From assembly GCA_017432325.1 (NCBI GenBank), contig JAFRJJ010000081.1, forward strand, positions 1 to 64,000: DNA of 64,000 nucleotides, written 5' to 3'. This document shows, in pieces, positions 44,588-53,829 of this stretch. The notes beneath the pieces are model-generated. The model saw nothing but the letters and a program-made list of their open reading frames with translations. It ran no database searches and was not told the DNA's origin. Source of the DNA: Solobacterium sp. Lineage in GTDB: Bacteria > Bacillota_I > Bacilli_A > Erysipelotrichales > Erysipelotrichaceae. A program made the translations under genes and the position numbers. The first letter of the stretch is position 1; each line of letters opens with the position of its first letter.

Positions 44588-45678
44588 TGAAACGACTGAA
44601 AGTATGCTGGATCAGCAATATTCCTTCTCCATACAAAACGGCAGTCATGAACCTGATCGGCAAAGAGACGGATCTGATCGCTCTTTATGAAAAGCAGGGG
44701 GAATCAGACCGTGAAGACAGCTGGTATGACCGTTCGTTCCATTCCTTTACCGGGATCTATCTGACAAAGCAGAACGCAAAACGCATTATCAGGGACCAGG
44801 CGGAACAGTGTGACTGCCTGATCAATTCGGACTATTCCAATCCATACGCGATGTATGCCGTGGAATGTTTCCGCAGAAAGAAGAAAACAGTATTCATGCA
44901 GGCGGACGGCGGTCTTGCCATACCGAGAGGTCCGGTGGATCTCGTTATCTCACAGGTCATGAAGCGCTGTGACAGATATATCAGTCCGGGCAGTGAGACG
45001 GACAAATACTATGCGTACTATCACATTCCTCAGGACAGGATCAGCCATTACCGCTTTGCCTGTATGAGCGCGGAAGAGATCGCCCGCGCAGGCAGGATGC
45101 GTGAACAAAAAGAACAGTACAGGCAGAAGCTTGGCTTTACCAACCGGTATGTCCTGCTGTCAGTAGGACAGCAGATCCCGCGCAAGGGATATGACATCCT
45201 GGCGCAGGCAATGAACGGGATCACAGAGGATATCGGTGTCTATATCGTAGGCGGAGAGCCGGAAGACCATGTTCTTCAGTATGTGAAGGAGAACCATCTG
45301 GATAATGTCCGGTTTATCCCGTTCCTGAACAAGGAACAGCTTGCGGAATACTATGCTGCAGCGGACTGTTTTGTCCTTCCGACCAGATATGATATCTGGG
45401 GACTCGTGATCAACGAGGCCATGGCATACGGTCTGCCGGTCATATCGACTGACCGCTGTGTGGCGGCAGTGCAGTTCAATGAGCAGTGCGGCAACGCCCT
45501 GATCGTTCCGGCTGAAGACCCTGTCAGCCTGCGGGAAGCAATCATGGAACTCTATCAGGATGAGGCGCTGTCCCGGAAACTGGGAGCCGGTTCACTGAAA
45601 GAGATCCAGGGCTGGAGTCTTGAAAACATGAAAGATGATCTGATTTCGATACTGAACAGCCATGTTCGTACAGTATAA
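44587..45678 (+). CDS. Glycosyltransferase family 4
   Basis: The 363-residue protein is a GT-B transferase: KVCWISNIPSPYKTAVMNLI at the start, LLSVGQQIPRKGYDILAQAM and CFVLPTRYDIWGLVINEAMAYGLP, the latter with the acidic EX7E-like motif. The opening NIPSPY pattern is common in enzymes of lipid-linked oligosaccharide synthesis. Its start overlaps the stop of the preceding transferase (TGATG). It ends 25 bases before the 2-epimerase, with a TATAAT at 45674-45679 overlapping its last codon. Sugar unknown. Confidence 0.85.
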   Translation: MKRLKVCWISNIPSPYKTAVMNLIGKETDLIALYEKQGESDREDSWYDRSFHSFTGIYLTKQNAKRIIRDQAEQCDCLINSDYSNPYAMYAVECFRRKKKTVFMQADGGLAIPRGPVDLVISQVMKRCDRYISPGSETDKYYAYYHIPQDRISHYRFACMSAEEIARAGRMREQKEQYRQKLGFTNRYVLLSVGQQIPRKGYDILAQAMNGITEDIGVYIVGGEPEDHVLQYVKENHLDNVRFIPFLNKEQLAEYYAAADCFVLPTRYDIWGLVINEAMAYGLPVISTDRCVAAVQFNEQCGNALIVPAEDPVSLREAIMELYQDEALSRKLGAGSLKEIQGWSLENMKDDLISILNSHVRTV

Positions 45679-45679
45679 T
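45674..45679 (+). promoter_or_regulatory. Possible -10 box before the 2-epimerase gene
   Basis: A perfect TATAAT ends at 45679, 24 bases before the ATG at 45704, with GGAGGGAG in between. The -35 side is weak, so it would be a minor internal promoter. Confidence 0.3.
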
Positions 45680-45703
45680 GAATCAAATGACCGGAGGGAG
45701 AAT

Positions 45704-46831
45704 ATGAGAAAACTGAAAGTGATGACAATTCTGGGCACCAGACCCGAGATCATCCGTTTAAGTGAAGTGATCAAAGCATGCGACAGGTATTTTGATCATG
45801 TACTGGTCCATACCGGACAGAATTACGATCCCAGACTGAATGATATCTTCTTCAAGGATCTGGATCTGAGACAGCCCGACTATTATCTGGAATGCGTCGG
45901 AAACAATCTCGGTGAAACGATGGGAAATATCCTTGCAAAGTCATATGACGTGCTTCTGAAGGAAAAACCGGATGCCGTACTGGTGCTCGGTGACACCAAC
46001 AGCGCGCTTTCCGCGATCTGTGCGAAACGCCTGAAGATGCCGATCTTCCATATGGAAGCCGGCAACCGGTGCTGGGACTGGAATGTGTCGGAAATGATCA
46101 ACCGCAAAGTTGTGGACGCGATCTCCGATATCAACCTGCCCTATACGGAAAACAGCAGAAGGTATCTGCTTTCGGAAGGTATTGACGGTAAAACGGTCTT
46201 TGTGACAGGTTCCCCGATGACGGAAGTCATCCATAAGCATATGGACCAGATCCTCGCCAGCAATGTTCTGGAAGAACTGGGCCTTGAAAAGGGGAAGTAT
46301 ATCCTGGTCAGCGCGCACCGTGAAGAGAACATCGATCTGGAAGACAACTTCATGTCCCTGATGACAGCGATCAACGATGTAGCTGAAACATATCAGATGC
46401 CTGTGATCTATTCCACGCATCCGCGCAGCAGGAAGTGGATCGAACGGAGAAACTTTAAATTCCATCCGCTGGTCAGAAACCTGCAGCCCTTTGGTTTCTT
46501 TGATTACAACAACCTGCAGATGAACAGCTACTGCGTGCTTTCCGATTCCGGAACGCTTTCTGAAGAGAGCGCCATCCTCGGCTTCTACGGGGTGCTGATC
46601 CGTACAAGTACGGAACGTCCGGAAGCGCTGGATGCCGGTTCTGTGATCCTTGGCGGGATCACCACGGAATCCATCGAACAGGCTCTTGAGATGTCAGCCG
46701 CAATGCGTGACAACAATGAATTCAAAGCGCTGCCGCGTGACTACGAATATGAAAATGTCGCCCTTAAGGTCGTCAAGCTGATACAGAGCTATACGGATGT
46801 AGTCAACCGCACAGTATGGCTGAAGAAATAA
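45704..46831 (+). CDS. Non-hydrolysing UDP-sugar 2-epimerase (WecB/CapG-like)
   Basis: The 375-residue protein fits this family: KVMTILGTRPEIIRLSEVI at the start, HTGQNYDPRLND, VLGDTNSALSA, HMEAGNRCWDWNVSEMINRK, SAHREENID and LSDSGTLSEES. These residues bind UDP-GlcNAc or a related sugar and invert C2. The RCWDW segment and overall length resemble the CapG type that makes a 6-deoxy-HexNAc in UDP-L-FucNAc pathways, but the partner enzymes (CapE, CapF) are not in the window. Simple UDP-ManNAc formation is the alternative. It starts behind GGAGGGAG and is followed 12 bases later by a large membrane protein gene. Confidence 0.9.
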   Translation: MRKLKVMTILGTRPEIIRLSEVIKACDRYFDHVLVHTGQNYDPRLNDIFFKDLDLRQPDYYLECVGNNLGETMGNILAKSYDVLLKEKPDAVLVLGDTNSALSAICAKRLKMPIFHMEAGNRCWDWNVSEMINRKVVDAISDINLPYTENSRRYLLSEGIDGKTVFVTGSPMTEVIHKHMDQILASNVLEELGLEKGKYILVSAHREENIDLEDNFMSLMTAINDVAETYQMPVIYSTHPRSRKWIERRNFKFHPLVRNLQPFGFFDYNNLQMNSYCVLSDSGTLSEESAILGFYGVLIRTSTERPEALDAGSVILGGITTESIEQALEMSAAMRDNNEFKALPRDYEYENVALKVVKLIQSYTDVVNRTVWLKK

Positions 46832-46843
46832 ACGGAGAATCGT

Positions 46844-49021
46844 ATGGAAGAATTGACTTATTACATTCAGAACTGGGATACGAACATGGTATCCATGGGT
46901 GCGGTTCTCTGCCTGATCCTGATCGTTTCAGGATACTTTTACGGCAAGATCCTGCAGAACTTCATCGAACCGCTGGAAAAGATCGACGCGACATTCCTCG
47001 GAGTGTTCCTGATCTTCGCGGTGTTTGAGATCTTCACATTTGCCTGCGTATCGATGCAGCTGAGCACGAACCTCGCGTACTTCCTGACCGCGTTTCTGAT
47101 ACTGGCATCGCCCTTATTGTGTCTGCTGACGTGGTCGAATATTCTGCCGTCCTGGAACAACCTGTTCGGACTTCTGACAGGACTCGGCGTTTCATATATC
47201 CTGTTCCTGACCGCGAAGGACCTGAACACGAACAATATCTTCTTCGACAGTATCCATTATCTGTCCGCTGTTCTGGAAAGCAGCGTCCAGGAGAAGTTCG
47301 CGCATCTGAACTATTATGACGGGTCATTCATCTACGGTCTGGACCAGTTCCATGACTATGAAGGATTCGTCTATTTCTGGGGAATGCTGCTGAGGTGGGT
47401 AGACAACCTCAGCAAGATCAGGGAATCTCTCACACCGGTATATATCTGGGGCGCGTCCTTTGTTTACTGGATGGCGCTGGGCAACCTGATCTGGAACAGT
47501 GTCACGGTCGTATTCAGAAAATGGTGGAAGATCATCGGTATCGCAGCTGCGATCGTGATCCTGTCACCGTATTATACAAACTACTGGAATACAACGCTTG
47601 CCTTCTTCGGCAACTCTTTGCGGACCGTGATCATCGGTTTCGGTGTGCTGCTTGCATACCTTTATCTGCAGGAAGAACATGACGGTTCTGTATTCATTGC
47701 CAATATGATCGTGACATACGCAGCGCTGTTTACGAGTTCTTCGGGATTCTTCCTGGAGGCGTTCATCACAGCGGCACTGTTCTTCTGCATGACATGGCTG
47801 AATGATGACAAACTGTCTTCCTATGTCTGCTTCATCATTTCCTGCCTGCCCCTGACACACTTTGCGGCGATCATTCTGATGCCGTTCTCCATCGAGTACT
47901 GGAAGGTGCTTCTGATGGGTGTGGTTCCGATCCTGGTGCTTCTTCTGATCGCATTGCTGATACGGAATCATCTTGACACATTCAACAAAATCATGAGATG
48001 GCTGCTGCCTGTCGCTTTTGTCGGACTGGCAGCTGTGGCCTTCCTCAGCAGAAACGGCAGATTCGGATATTCCTATTTCTTTGCTCAGAGATCCAATATG
48101 GATATGTGCAACAACTTTACCGGAAACTATGAGGCAAGGGATGCATTGAGAAACTACCTGCTGTACGGCATGCTGGCACTGCTGGCAATACGTCCGTCAA
48201 AGGAACCGGGATTCAAGCTGTTCCTGCTGTTCCTGGCGGTTCTGTTCATCAACCCGCTGGTACAGCCTGCTGTTTCGACATATCTGACATCGACGGTATA
48301 TTCCAGAGTATCTGATCTGATCGTCAATCCGTTTACGATCACCTTCATGATCGGCAACATCATCAACATCCTCACTTTTGAAAACTACTGGTATATCGCG
48401 CTGGCAGGGATCCTGCCGATCGCCGGTATCGCATATCTCTCTTATCAGCTTGGACTGGATAATCTGGAAACTCCGTATACGAACAATCTGATCTTTAAAG
48501 AAGATGGATTTGATTGGGAGACCAAAGTTGCGCCGGATTCCTGGGAACTGTACGACTGGATCGGCAGGAATGTTCCGAGATCCAACGAAGAGCGTCCGAT
48601 ATTCCTTTCACAGGATATCGGTCTGAAGGGCTATGTAGCAGATATCGGACTGGCGTTCTCATCCAGTGATTACAGAGACGCGCTGGCAGATGAAGAGAAG
48701 TTCGAAGAACATCGGAAGATGCTTGGCATACTGTATCCGGAGAAGCGCTATCAGGAAGATGAGATCCTGGGTGAAGCCGGTGACTACGCGGATCTTTCCG
48801 ATTCACTGATCAAGTATGACGCTGAATACCTGATCATACGCAACACGATCGCACTTTGGGATGAAAGAGGCTGGTACAACAAGTCATACCAGAGCGTGCT
48901 CAACAGCGGTCAGGCAGAAGTGCTTTATGAAAATGAAACATGGGCATTGCTGAAGGTCGATCAGAACTGGAAACCGGAACCTGAAGAAACAACAGAAGAG
49001 ACGACAGAAGAAACACATTGA
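46844..49021 (+). CDS. Large multi-pass membrane protein, GT-C-like, unassigned
   Basis: The 725-residue protein has about 13-14 hydrophobic helices in its first 560 residues and a soluble C-terminal region (about 560-725), probably outside, ending in the acidic tail EPEETTEETTEETH. I do not recognise a named family. The layout (many helices, one large outer loop early on with DTNMVSMG, then an outer C-terminal domain) is like GT-C glycosyltransferases that use polyprenyl-phosphate sugars, such as YfhO relatives. It lies between a 2-epimerase and a DUF6056-like gene and ends in a clear terminator. Its role is probably glycan decoration, by context only. Confidence 0.6.
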   Translation: MEELTYYIQNWDTNMVSMGAVLCLILIVSGYFYGKILQNFIEPLEKIDATFLGVFLIFAVFEIFTFACVSMQLSTNLAYFLTAFLILASPLLCLLTWSNILPSWNNLFGLLTGLGVSYILFLTAKDLNTNNIFFDSIHYLSAVLESSVQEKFAHLNYYDGSFIYGLDQFHDYEGFVYFWGMLLRWVDNLSKIRESLTPVYIWGASFVYWMALGNLIWNSVTVVFRKWWKIIGIAAAIVILSPYYTNYWNTTLAFFGNSLRTVIIGFGVLLAYLYLQEEHDGSVFIANMIVTYAALFTSSSGFFLEAFITAALFFCMTWLNDDKLSSYVCFIISCLPLTHFAAIILMPFSIEYWKVLLMGVVPILVLLLIALLIRNHLDTFNKIMRWLLPVAFVGLAAVAFLSRNGRFGYSYFFAQRSNMDMCNNFTGNYEARDALRNYLLYGMLALLAIRPSKEPGFKLFLLFLAVLFINPLVQPAVSTYLTSTVYSRVSDLIVNPFTITFMIGNIINILTFENYWYIALAGILPIAGIAYLSYQLGLDNLETPYTNNLIFKEDGFDWETKVAPDSWELYDWIGRNVPRSNEERPIFLSQDIGLKGYVADIGLAFSSSDYRDALADEEKFEEHRKMLGILYPEKRYQEDEILGEAGDYADLSDSLIKYDAEYLIIRNTIALWDERGWYNKSYQSVLNSGQAEVLYENETWALLKVDQNWKPEPEETTEETTEETH

Positions 49022-49029
49022 CGAAACGA

Positions 49030-49057
49030 AGCCTGCTGGTTATCAGCAGGCTTTCTT
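49030..49057 (+). terminator. Rho-independent terminator after the 46844 gene
   Basis: AGCCTGCTG (49030-49038), loop GTTAT, CAGCAGGCT (49044-49052), then TTCTTC. It closes the 40251-49021 transcript. Confidence 0.8.
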
Positions 49058-49061
49058 CTGT

Positions 49062-49067
49062 TATAAT
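49062..49067 (+). promoter_or_regulatory. Possible -10 box directly in front of the DUF6056-like gene
   Basis: TATAAT lies 8 bases before the ATG at 49076, right behind the terminator. If used, the mRNA would be leaderless or the true start would be the ATG at 49124, which has AGGGG about 13 bases upstream. No good -35 is visible. Confidence 0.35.
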
Positions 49068-49075
49068 GAATCGTG

Positions 49076-50893
49076 ATGAAAATACAGGGGACATTTGAAA
49101 AAATAAGGGGAAAGTTCTTTCATATGGCCAAAACAGGTAAAGGCAGGGCAATGATCATCCTGTTTGTCCTGCTTTTTGTGCTGAACTGCCTGGCTGTACC
49201 GACACAGGACGACCTGGGATATCAGATCAACAGCGGTCTGCTGGATATCCTGTATCGTGAATACATTCAGTACATGACATGGACAGGAAGAACGACAGCG
49301 CATCTGATCGCCAGATGTTTTCTTGCGATGCCGAAGATCATTTTCAATGTCTGCAATTCACTCTGCTTTGTGCATTTATGTGATCTGATCACAGCGCATG
49401 CGGTCGGAAAAAAAGAGAATAACAGCTGGCAGATATTCTGTCTGGCTGCTTTGATGATATTCCTGTTCGCTCCGCTGTTCGGACAGACATGCCTGTGGGA
49501 GACCGGTTCCTGCAATTATCTGTGGACGACCATGATCGTCATGCAGTTCCTGCTGAATTACAGACTGGCGGATGCCGGTGATTCGCGTGATCATTCCTGG
49601 ATCCTGATGTTCCTGGCAGGCATACCCGCAGGATGGACAAATGAAAACACAGGCGGGGCACTGATCCTGATGATCCTGTTCCTGATGTTCATGCAGTATC
49701 TTCAGAAAAACATCAGACCGTGGATGCTCTCCGGACTGGCAGGTTCACTGCTTGGTTTTGTAATGCTGCTGGTAGCACCGGGAAACAAGGTGCGCGCTCA
49801 GGATTTCATCAGCACCAACGGAAAAGCTTACGACCTGGTACATGACTTTTACGGAATGCTGACGGTATTTGATCAGGGTCAGATCTGGATATGGATCATG
49901 CTGGCACTTGCCATTGCATTCCTTCTCATGCAGAAAAACAGCCTGAAGGCTGTCCGTACATCGTTGTTCTACGCCATAGCAGGTGCGGCGGCGGTAGGTG
50001 CCATCATTCTTTCGCCGGTGCCTGTTCTGTATGACCGTTCCATGTTCGGAGGAACCGTGATGCTGATCACAGCAGTGCTGATCGCTGCTGCTGCGGCTGA
50101 ACACAATGAATACAGCCGCAGAGCTTCTATGTCTGTCATGATGGTCATGCTTATGTTCAGCGGGTTCCATTATCTGAGAACACTTGCCGACCTTGCCTAT
50201 ACCAGATACCAGTACCGCAACAGGGAAGCGTATGTGAAGCAGCAGAGGGAACTTGGGAACCTGAACCCGACTGTTCCCATTATCTATGATGAGTTCATGA
50301 CTGCTTACAACCCGATGTTCGGCCTGGGAGATATCGGTTTCTTCAGGCTGCTCTGGACCAACGAGTATTACGCAGAGACACACGGGCTTGAAAGCGTTCA
50401 GGCAACTGCGCTTGACCACTGGTCCCTGATCTACAAAAACGGTGATCCTGAGCTGATGAATATCACAGAGATGGCTGATTATCTGGAAGCTGCCGTGAAC
50501 AAAGGCTATACACTGCTGATCAATTCAAGCTGGATCGATTCTGATGTGTATGCAAACGAGATCCATATCCTTGGAAATATCGGTCTGGATATCATACAGA
50601 AGGGCACGATCCATCTTGCCGTGTTGTATGAAAACGGTACGATCGTCGACAAGGCAGTATCACCGCTGCCGGTCGATATTGAAGGCAACGCAGAATGCGG
50701 CGCGTATTACTATATTTCGTCCAATGATAATGTCTATTTCAGCGACATTGTCGTGAACGGGGTCGAATATACAAACGATAATGAAGGAGTCACCGTCGTC
50801 GTGCTGGATGAACAGCAGAACAGGGTGGTCGATTCCATCACGTTCTATCCCTGGAGCGATCAGGGCGGCATCCGCTATTATGTGGAGAAGTAG
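49076..50893 (+). CDS. DUF6056-like membrane protein with C-terminal ILEI-like domain
   Basis: The 605-residue protein has about 10-11 helices in its first 400 residues with the pattern YMTWTGRTTAHLIARCFL, ETGSCNYLWTT and VAPGNKVRA, which it shares with the gene at 56482; I place both in the DUF6056 group of GT-C-like proteins. The C-terminal 140 residues (about 465-605) are outside and end GVTVVVLDEQQNRVVDSITF, matching the C-terminal domain of the two SGNH proteins in this window. It probably works on exported glycan. The start could be 49076 or 49124; only the latter has a possible site (AGGGG). It sits 12 bases before the second MBOAT gene. Confidence 0.65.
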   Translation: MKIQGTFEKIRGKFFHMAKTGKGRAMIILFVLLFVLNCLAVPTQDDLGYQINSGLLDILYREYIQYMTWTGRTTAHLIARCFLAMPKIIFNVCNSLCFVHLCDLITAHAVGKKENNSWQIFCLAALMIFLFAPLFGQTCLWETGSCNYLWTTMIVMQFLLNYRLADAGDSRDHSWILMFLAGIPAGWTNENTGGALILMILFLMFMQYLQKNIRPWMLSGLAGSLLGFVMLLVAPGNKVRAQDFISTNGKAYDLVHDFYGMLTVFDQGQIWIWIMLALAIAFLLMQKNSLKAVRTSLFYAIAGAAAVGAIILSPVPVLYDRSMFGGTVMLITAVLIAAAAAEHNEYSRRASMSVMMVMLMFSGFHYLRTLADLAYTRYQYRNREAYVKQQRELGNLNPTVPIIYDEFMTAYNPMFGLGDIGFFRLLWTNEYYAETHGLESVQATALDHWSLIYKNGDPELMNITEMADYLEAAVNKGYTLLINSSWIDSDVYANEIHILGNIGLDIIQKGTIHLAVLYENGTIVDKAVSPLPVDIEGNAECGAYYYISSNDNVYFSDIVVNGVEYTNDNEGVTVVVLDEQQNRVVDSITFYPWSDQGGIRYYVEK

Positions 50894-50905
50894 GGACAGT
50901 CTGTT

Positions 50906-52324
50906 ATGAGTTACACTTCTGTTTATTACTATGCATTGATCGCCATGACTGTCGGCCTTTACTATGCCCTGAAGAAACAGTACAGGTGGATCATCCTGCT
51001 GGTTTCCAGCATGGTCTTCTATGCACTGATCATACAGAGTCCTTTCCAGATGGCGGTGTTTGCGGCTGTGATCGTGATCAGCTGGTTCAGCGGAAAACTG
51101 ATCGCACAGCATCCCGACAGGAAGACACTCTGGACAGGACTTGTTTTATCACTCCTGCCTTTGCTGGCAGTACGTCTGGACGCCTGGCAGGTCATGTACC
51201 TGCACGGGTCCGCCAGGCTGCTTGTACCTGCTGGCATCTCATTCTTCAGCCTGCAGGCGGCAGCTTATCTGGCTGATATTTACCGCGGGAAAATACAGGC
51301 ACAGCAGGATCTGCTGAAATACGCGCTTTTTATCGCGTGGTTCCCGCAGATCATCCAGGGACCGATTCCCCGGTATGAACAGCTGGCTGATCAGCTGAGT
51401 GAAGGACATGAATACGATACGGACCGCTTCATGAAAGGGATCCAGCTCATCATATGGGGTTTTTTCCTGAAGTTCATGATCGCCGACAAGGCTGCTCCGT
51501 ACGTCAATACGGTCTTTGCGGACTATAACGCTTATCAGGGCTTTCCCGTGCTGCTGGCAGGAATCCTTTACAGCCTGCAGATCTACACGGACTTCCTGGC
51601 ATGCACGACGATGTCCCAGGGTGTTTCCGCACTGTTCGGGATCACGCTGGCGGACAACTTCAGGCATCCGTATCATTCCTCATCTGTACAGGAATTCTGG
51701 CGCAGGTGGCATATTTCCCTGAGCTCCTGGCTGAGGGATTACGTCTATATTCCTCTGGGAGGCAGCCGCAGGGGGACCTTCAGGAGATATGTCAATCTGG
51801 TCATCGTCTTCCTGGTGAGCGGTATCTGGCACGGTACAGGCCTGACATTCATCGCATGGGGTCTGCTGCATGCCTTTTATCAAATCTTCGGGGCATATAC
51901 ACGCTCAGCCCGTGACGCGTTCTGGCAGAAGACAGGAATCACGGAAGGGCTTCGGCATATCATTTCCATAATCAGCACATTGTTCCTGGTCATGACAGGA
52001 TGGATCATATTCCGCGCGTCTTCCTTAAGGGCAGCGCTGCGTATGATCCTGAATCTCTTCGTGATCAATCCATGGACACTGACAGACGGCACGCTGCTGC
52101 GCTGCGGTCTGGACAAAGCAGACTGGACTGTCCTGCTGTTATCGGCAGCTGTTCTGTTTGCGGCGGAACATGTACAGAAGCGGATGGTGATCCGCGACTG
52201 GTTCCAGAAACAGAATACAGCTGTCCGCTGGGCAGTTTATTTCCTTGCGGTCTGGTGTATCTGGCTGCTGGGATCCTACGGATACGGCTTTGACGCAAGT
52301 GACTTTATATACGGAGGCTTTTGA
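50906..52324 (+). CDS. MBOAT family O-acyltransferase (AlgI/DltB-like), copy 2
   Basis: The 472-residue polytopic protein is a close paralog of the one at 8600. It has EFWRRWHISLSSWLRDYVYI, LGGSRRGT and SGIWHGT with the expected catalytic His309. It should deliver an acyl group from the cytoplasm to its partner, the next gene, whose ATG overlaps this stop (TGATG) exactly as in copy 1. The end of the gene, with TTTATATACGGAGGCTT just before the overlap, is nearly identical in DNA to copy 1. The start follows a weak GGGAC site 12 bases after the DUF6056-like gene. Two copies may serve two glycans or two sugar positions. Confidence 0.9.
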   Translation: MSYTSVYYYALIAMTVGLYYALKKQYRWIILLVSSMVFYALIIQSPFQMAVFAAVIVISWFSGKLIAQHPDRKTLWTGLVLSLLPLLAVRLDAWQVMYLHGSARLLVPAGISFFSLQAAAYLADIYRGKIQAQQDLLKYALFIAWFPQIIQGPIPRYEQLADQLSEGHEYDTDRFMKGIQLIIWGFFLKFMIADKAAPYVNTVFADYNAYQGFPVLLAGILYSLQIYTDFLACTTMSQGVSALFGITLADNFRHPYHSSSVQEFWRRWHISLSSWLRDYVYIPLGGSRRGTFRRYVNLVIVFLVSGIWHGTGLTFIAWGLLHAFYQIFGAYTRSARDAFWQKTGITEGLRHIISIISTLFLVMTGWIIFRASSLRAALRMILNLFVINPWTLTDGTLLRCGLDKADWTVLLLSAAVLFAAEHVQKRMVIRDWFQKQNTAVRWAVYFLAVWCIWLLGSYGYGFDASDFIYGGF

Positions 52325-53802
52325 TGAAACAGCATAGATCAGGAATCATCAGAAGTCTGATATTCATCTCACTTCTGATCGTATCGCTGCTCGGGATCAA
52401 CCGTGTTACGAGACCGAAATACGATTATTCCAACAGCAGCTGGCCTACAACATCCACATATGAACAGTTCTATGACATGTCCCGCGACAGCATCGATGTG
52501 CTGTTTCTGGGAAGCAGCGTCATGGTAAACGCGGTATCACCGCAGCAGATCTACCGGACATACGGCATCCGGAGCTACAACCTCGGGAGTGAAAATCAGA
52601 GCCCGATCATCAGCTATTACTGGCTGAAGGAAGCGCTCCGCTTCCAGTCGCCCAAGGCGGTCGTCATGGACTGCCGGTTCCTGTTCAGCCTGCATAAGGA
52701 AAATCCCCTGAACATGATCGAAGGCCTTGTCAGGAAGTCTATTGACCCGATGAAGTGGTCTTCCGTCAAGATGGCCGCTGTGCATGATATCTGCTCGATC
52801 GATGAAGGGCAGGACGAACTCAGCTACTACCTGACGAATCTCCGGTACCATGAGCGCTGGAAGGTGCTGACGATCGATGATTATGATACATCCATGCAGA
52901 GCGCGCCGCTGAAGGGATTCGCGCCGATCTATGAAAACGGACCGGAGTCATATGCGGCATTCGTACCGTCGGACACTGCAGCGATGACGGAATTCGATGA
53001 ACATATGGGTGTCTATCTGGATCAGATTACTGATCTGTGCAGAGAGGAAGGTATCCGGCTGATCCTGATCGATCTGCCCGGCAACCAGATGAATGACGCG
53101 ATCAATAACCTGCTGACATCCTATGCTTCAGACTACGGCATCGAGTATCTGAACTACTGCGAAGAGAGCCTGTACAGATCGATCGGTGCTTCTCTGCCGG
53201 AAGAAAATGTAACGGCTCACGCGAATCTTCCGGGCGCTCTGAAGTTCTCGGATGCGATCGGGAAATACCTCCGGGAAACAGCCGGCATACAGGCTGTACC
53301 GGATGAGCAGTACGCGTCATGTGACGCGTATCATGAACATTCCATCCGGAATGATAGGCTGAAGAAAACAGATGATCTTGAAACATATCTCAGCCTGCTG
53401 AATGATCCGGCATATACCGTGTTCATCTCCGTCAGCGAAGATGCCGGCGCGGACCAGAGCGAGAACATCAGACAGCTGTGGAGCGGACTCGGCCTGCGTA
53501 CCAGCCTGGAGGGGATGTATGAAGCAGGCTATACGGCAGTGATCTCTGATGAAGGGGTCTATGAAGAAGCCGGCCAGTCATTCCTGTCGCATACAGCGCA
53601 GTTCATGAACAGGCACCACACATATACGATCGAGAGCGCGGGCAGATCAGTCGGCAGCTGGTCATCCGTCAGGATCGACAGTACGGAATATTCCCGCGGT
53701 ACTCCGGGTATCAATATCGTCGTATTCGACGAAATGTTCTCAAAGGTGATCGATTCGGTCACATATGAGACATATACAGGAACATTTGCCAGAGCAGAAT
53801 AA
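52324..53802 (+). CDS. SGNH/AlgX-like surface protein with C-terminal ILEI-like domain, copy 2
   Basis: The 492-residue protein has an N-terminal membrane anchor (about residues 9-25), an SGNH-like domain with FLGSSVMVN (Gly63-Ser64-Ser65, the same place as in copy 1), and a C-terminal domain ending GINIVVFDEMFSKVIDSVTY. At the position of the Asp-His pair of copy 1 (VDHMN) it has TAHANL: the His (299) is kept but the Asp is an Ala (298). So this copy may use another acid or be altered in activity. GGAGG precedes the ATG, and the MBOAT stop overlaps it by 1 base. It ends convergent with the YfhO gene. Acylation of a surface glycan is the likely role. Confidence 0.72.
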   Translation: MKQHRSGIIRSLIFISLLIVSLLGINRVTRPKYDYSNSSWPTTSTYEQFYDMSRDSIDVLFLGSSVMVNAVSPQQIYRTYGIRSYNLGSENQSPIISYYWLKEALRFQSPKAVVMDCRFLFSLHKENPLNMIEGLVRKSIDPMKWSSVKMAAVHDICSIDEGQDELSYYLTNLRYHERWKVLTIDDYDTSMQSAPLKGFAPIYENGPESYAAFVPSDTAAMTEFDEHMGVYLDQITDLCREEGIRLILIDLPGNQMNDAINNLLTSYASDYGIEYLNYCEESLYRSIGASLPEENVTAHANLPGALKFSDAIGKYLRETAGIQAVPDEQYASCDAYHEHSIRNDRLKKTDDLETYLSLLNDPAYTVFISVSEDAGADQSENIRQLWSGLGLRTSLEGMYEAGYTAVISDEGVYEEAGQSFLSHTAQFMNRHHTYTIESAGRSVGSWSSVRIDSTEYSRGTPGINIVVFDEMFSKVIDSVTYETYTGTFARAE

Positions 53803-53829
53803 AAGAGGCGGCCGACGGCCGTCTCTTAA
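53801..53829. terminator. Bidirectional terminator between convergent genes
   Basis: AAGAG-G-CGGCCG (53803-53813) pairs with CGGCCG-T-CTCTT (53815-53827) around one base, with one mismatch. Stop codons of both genes lie at its edges. A and T runs flank it on both sides. Confidence 0.75.
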
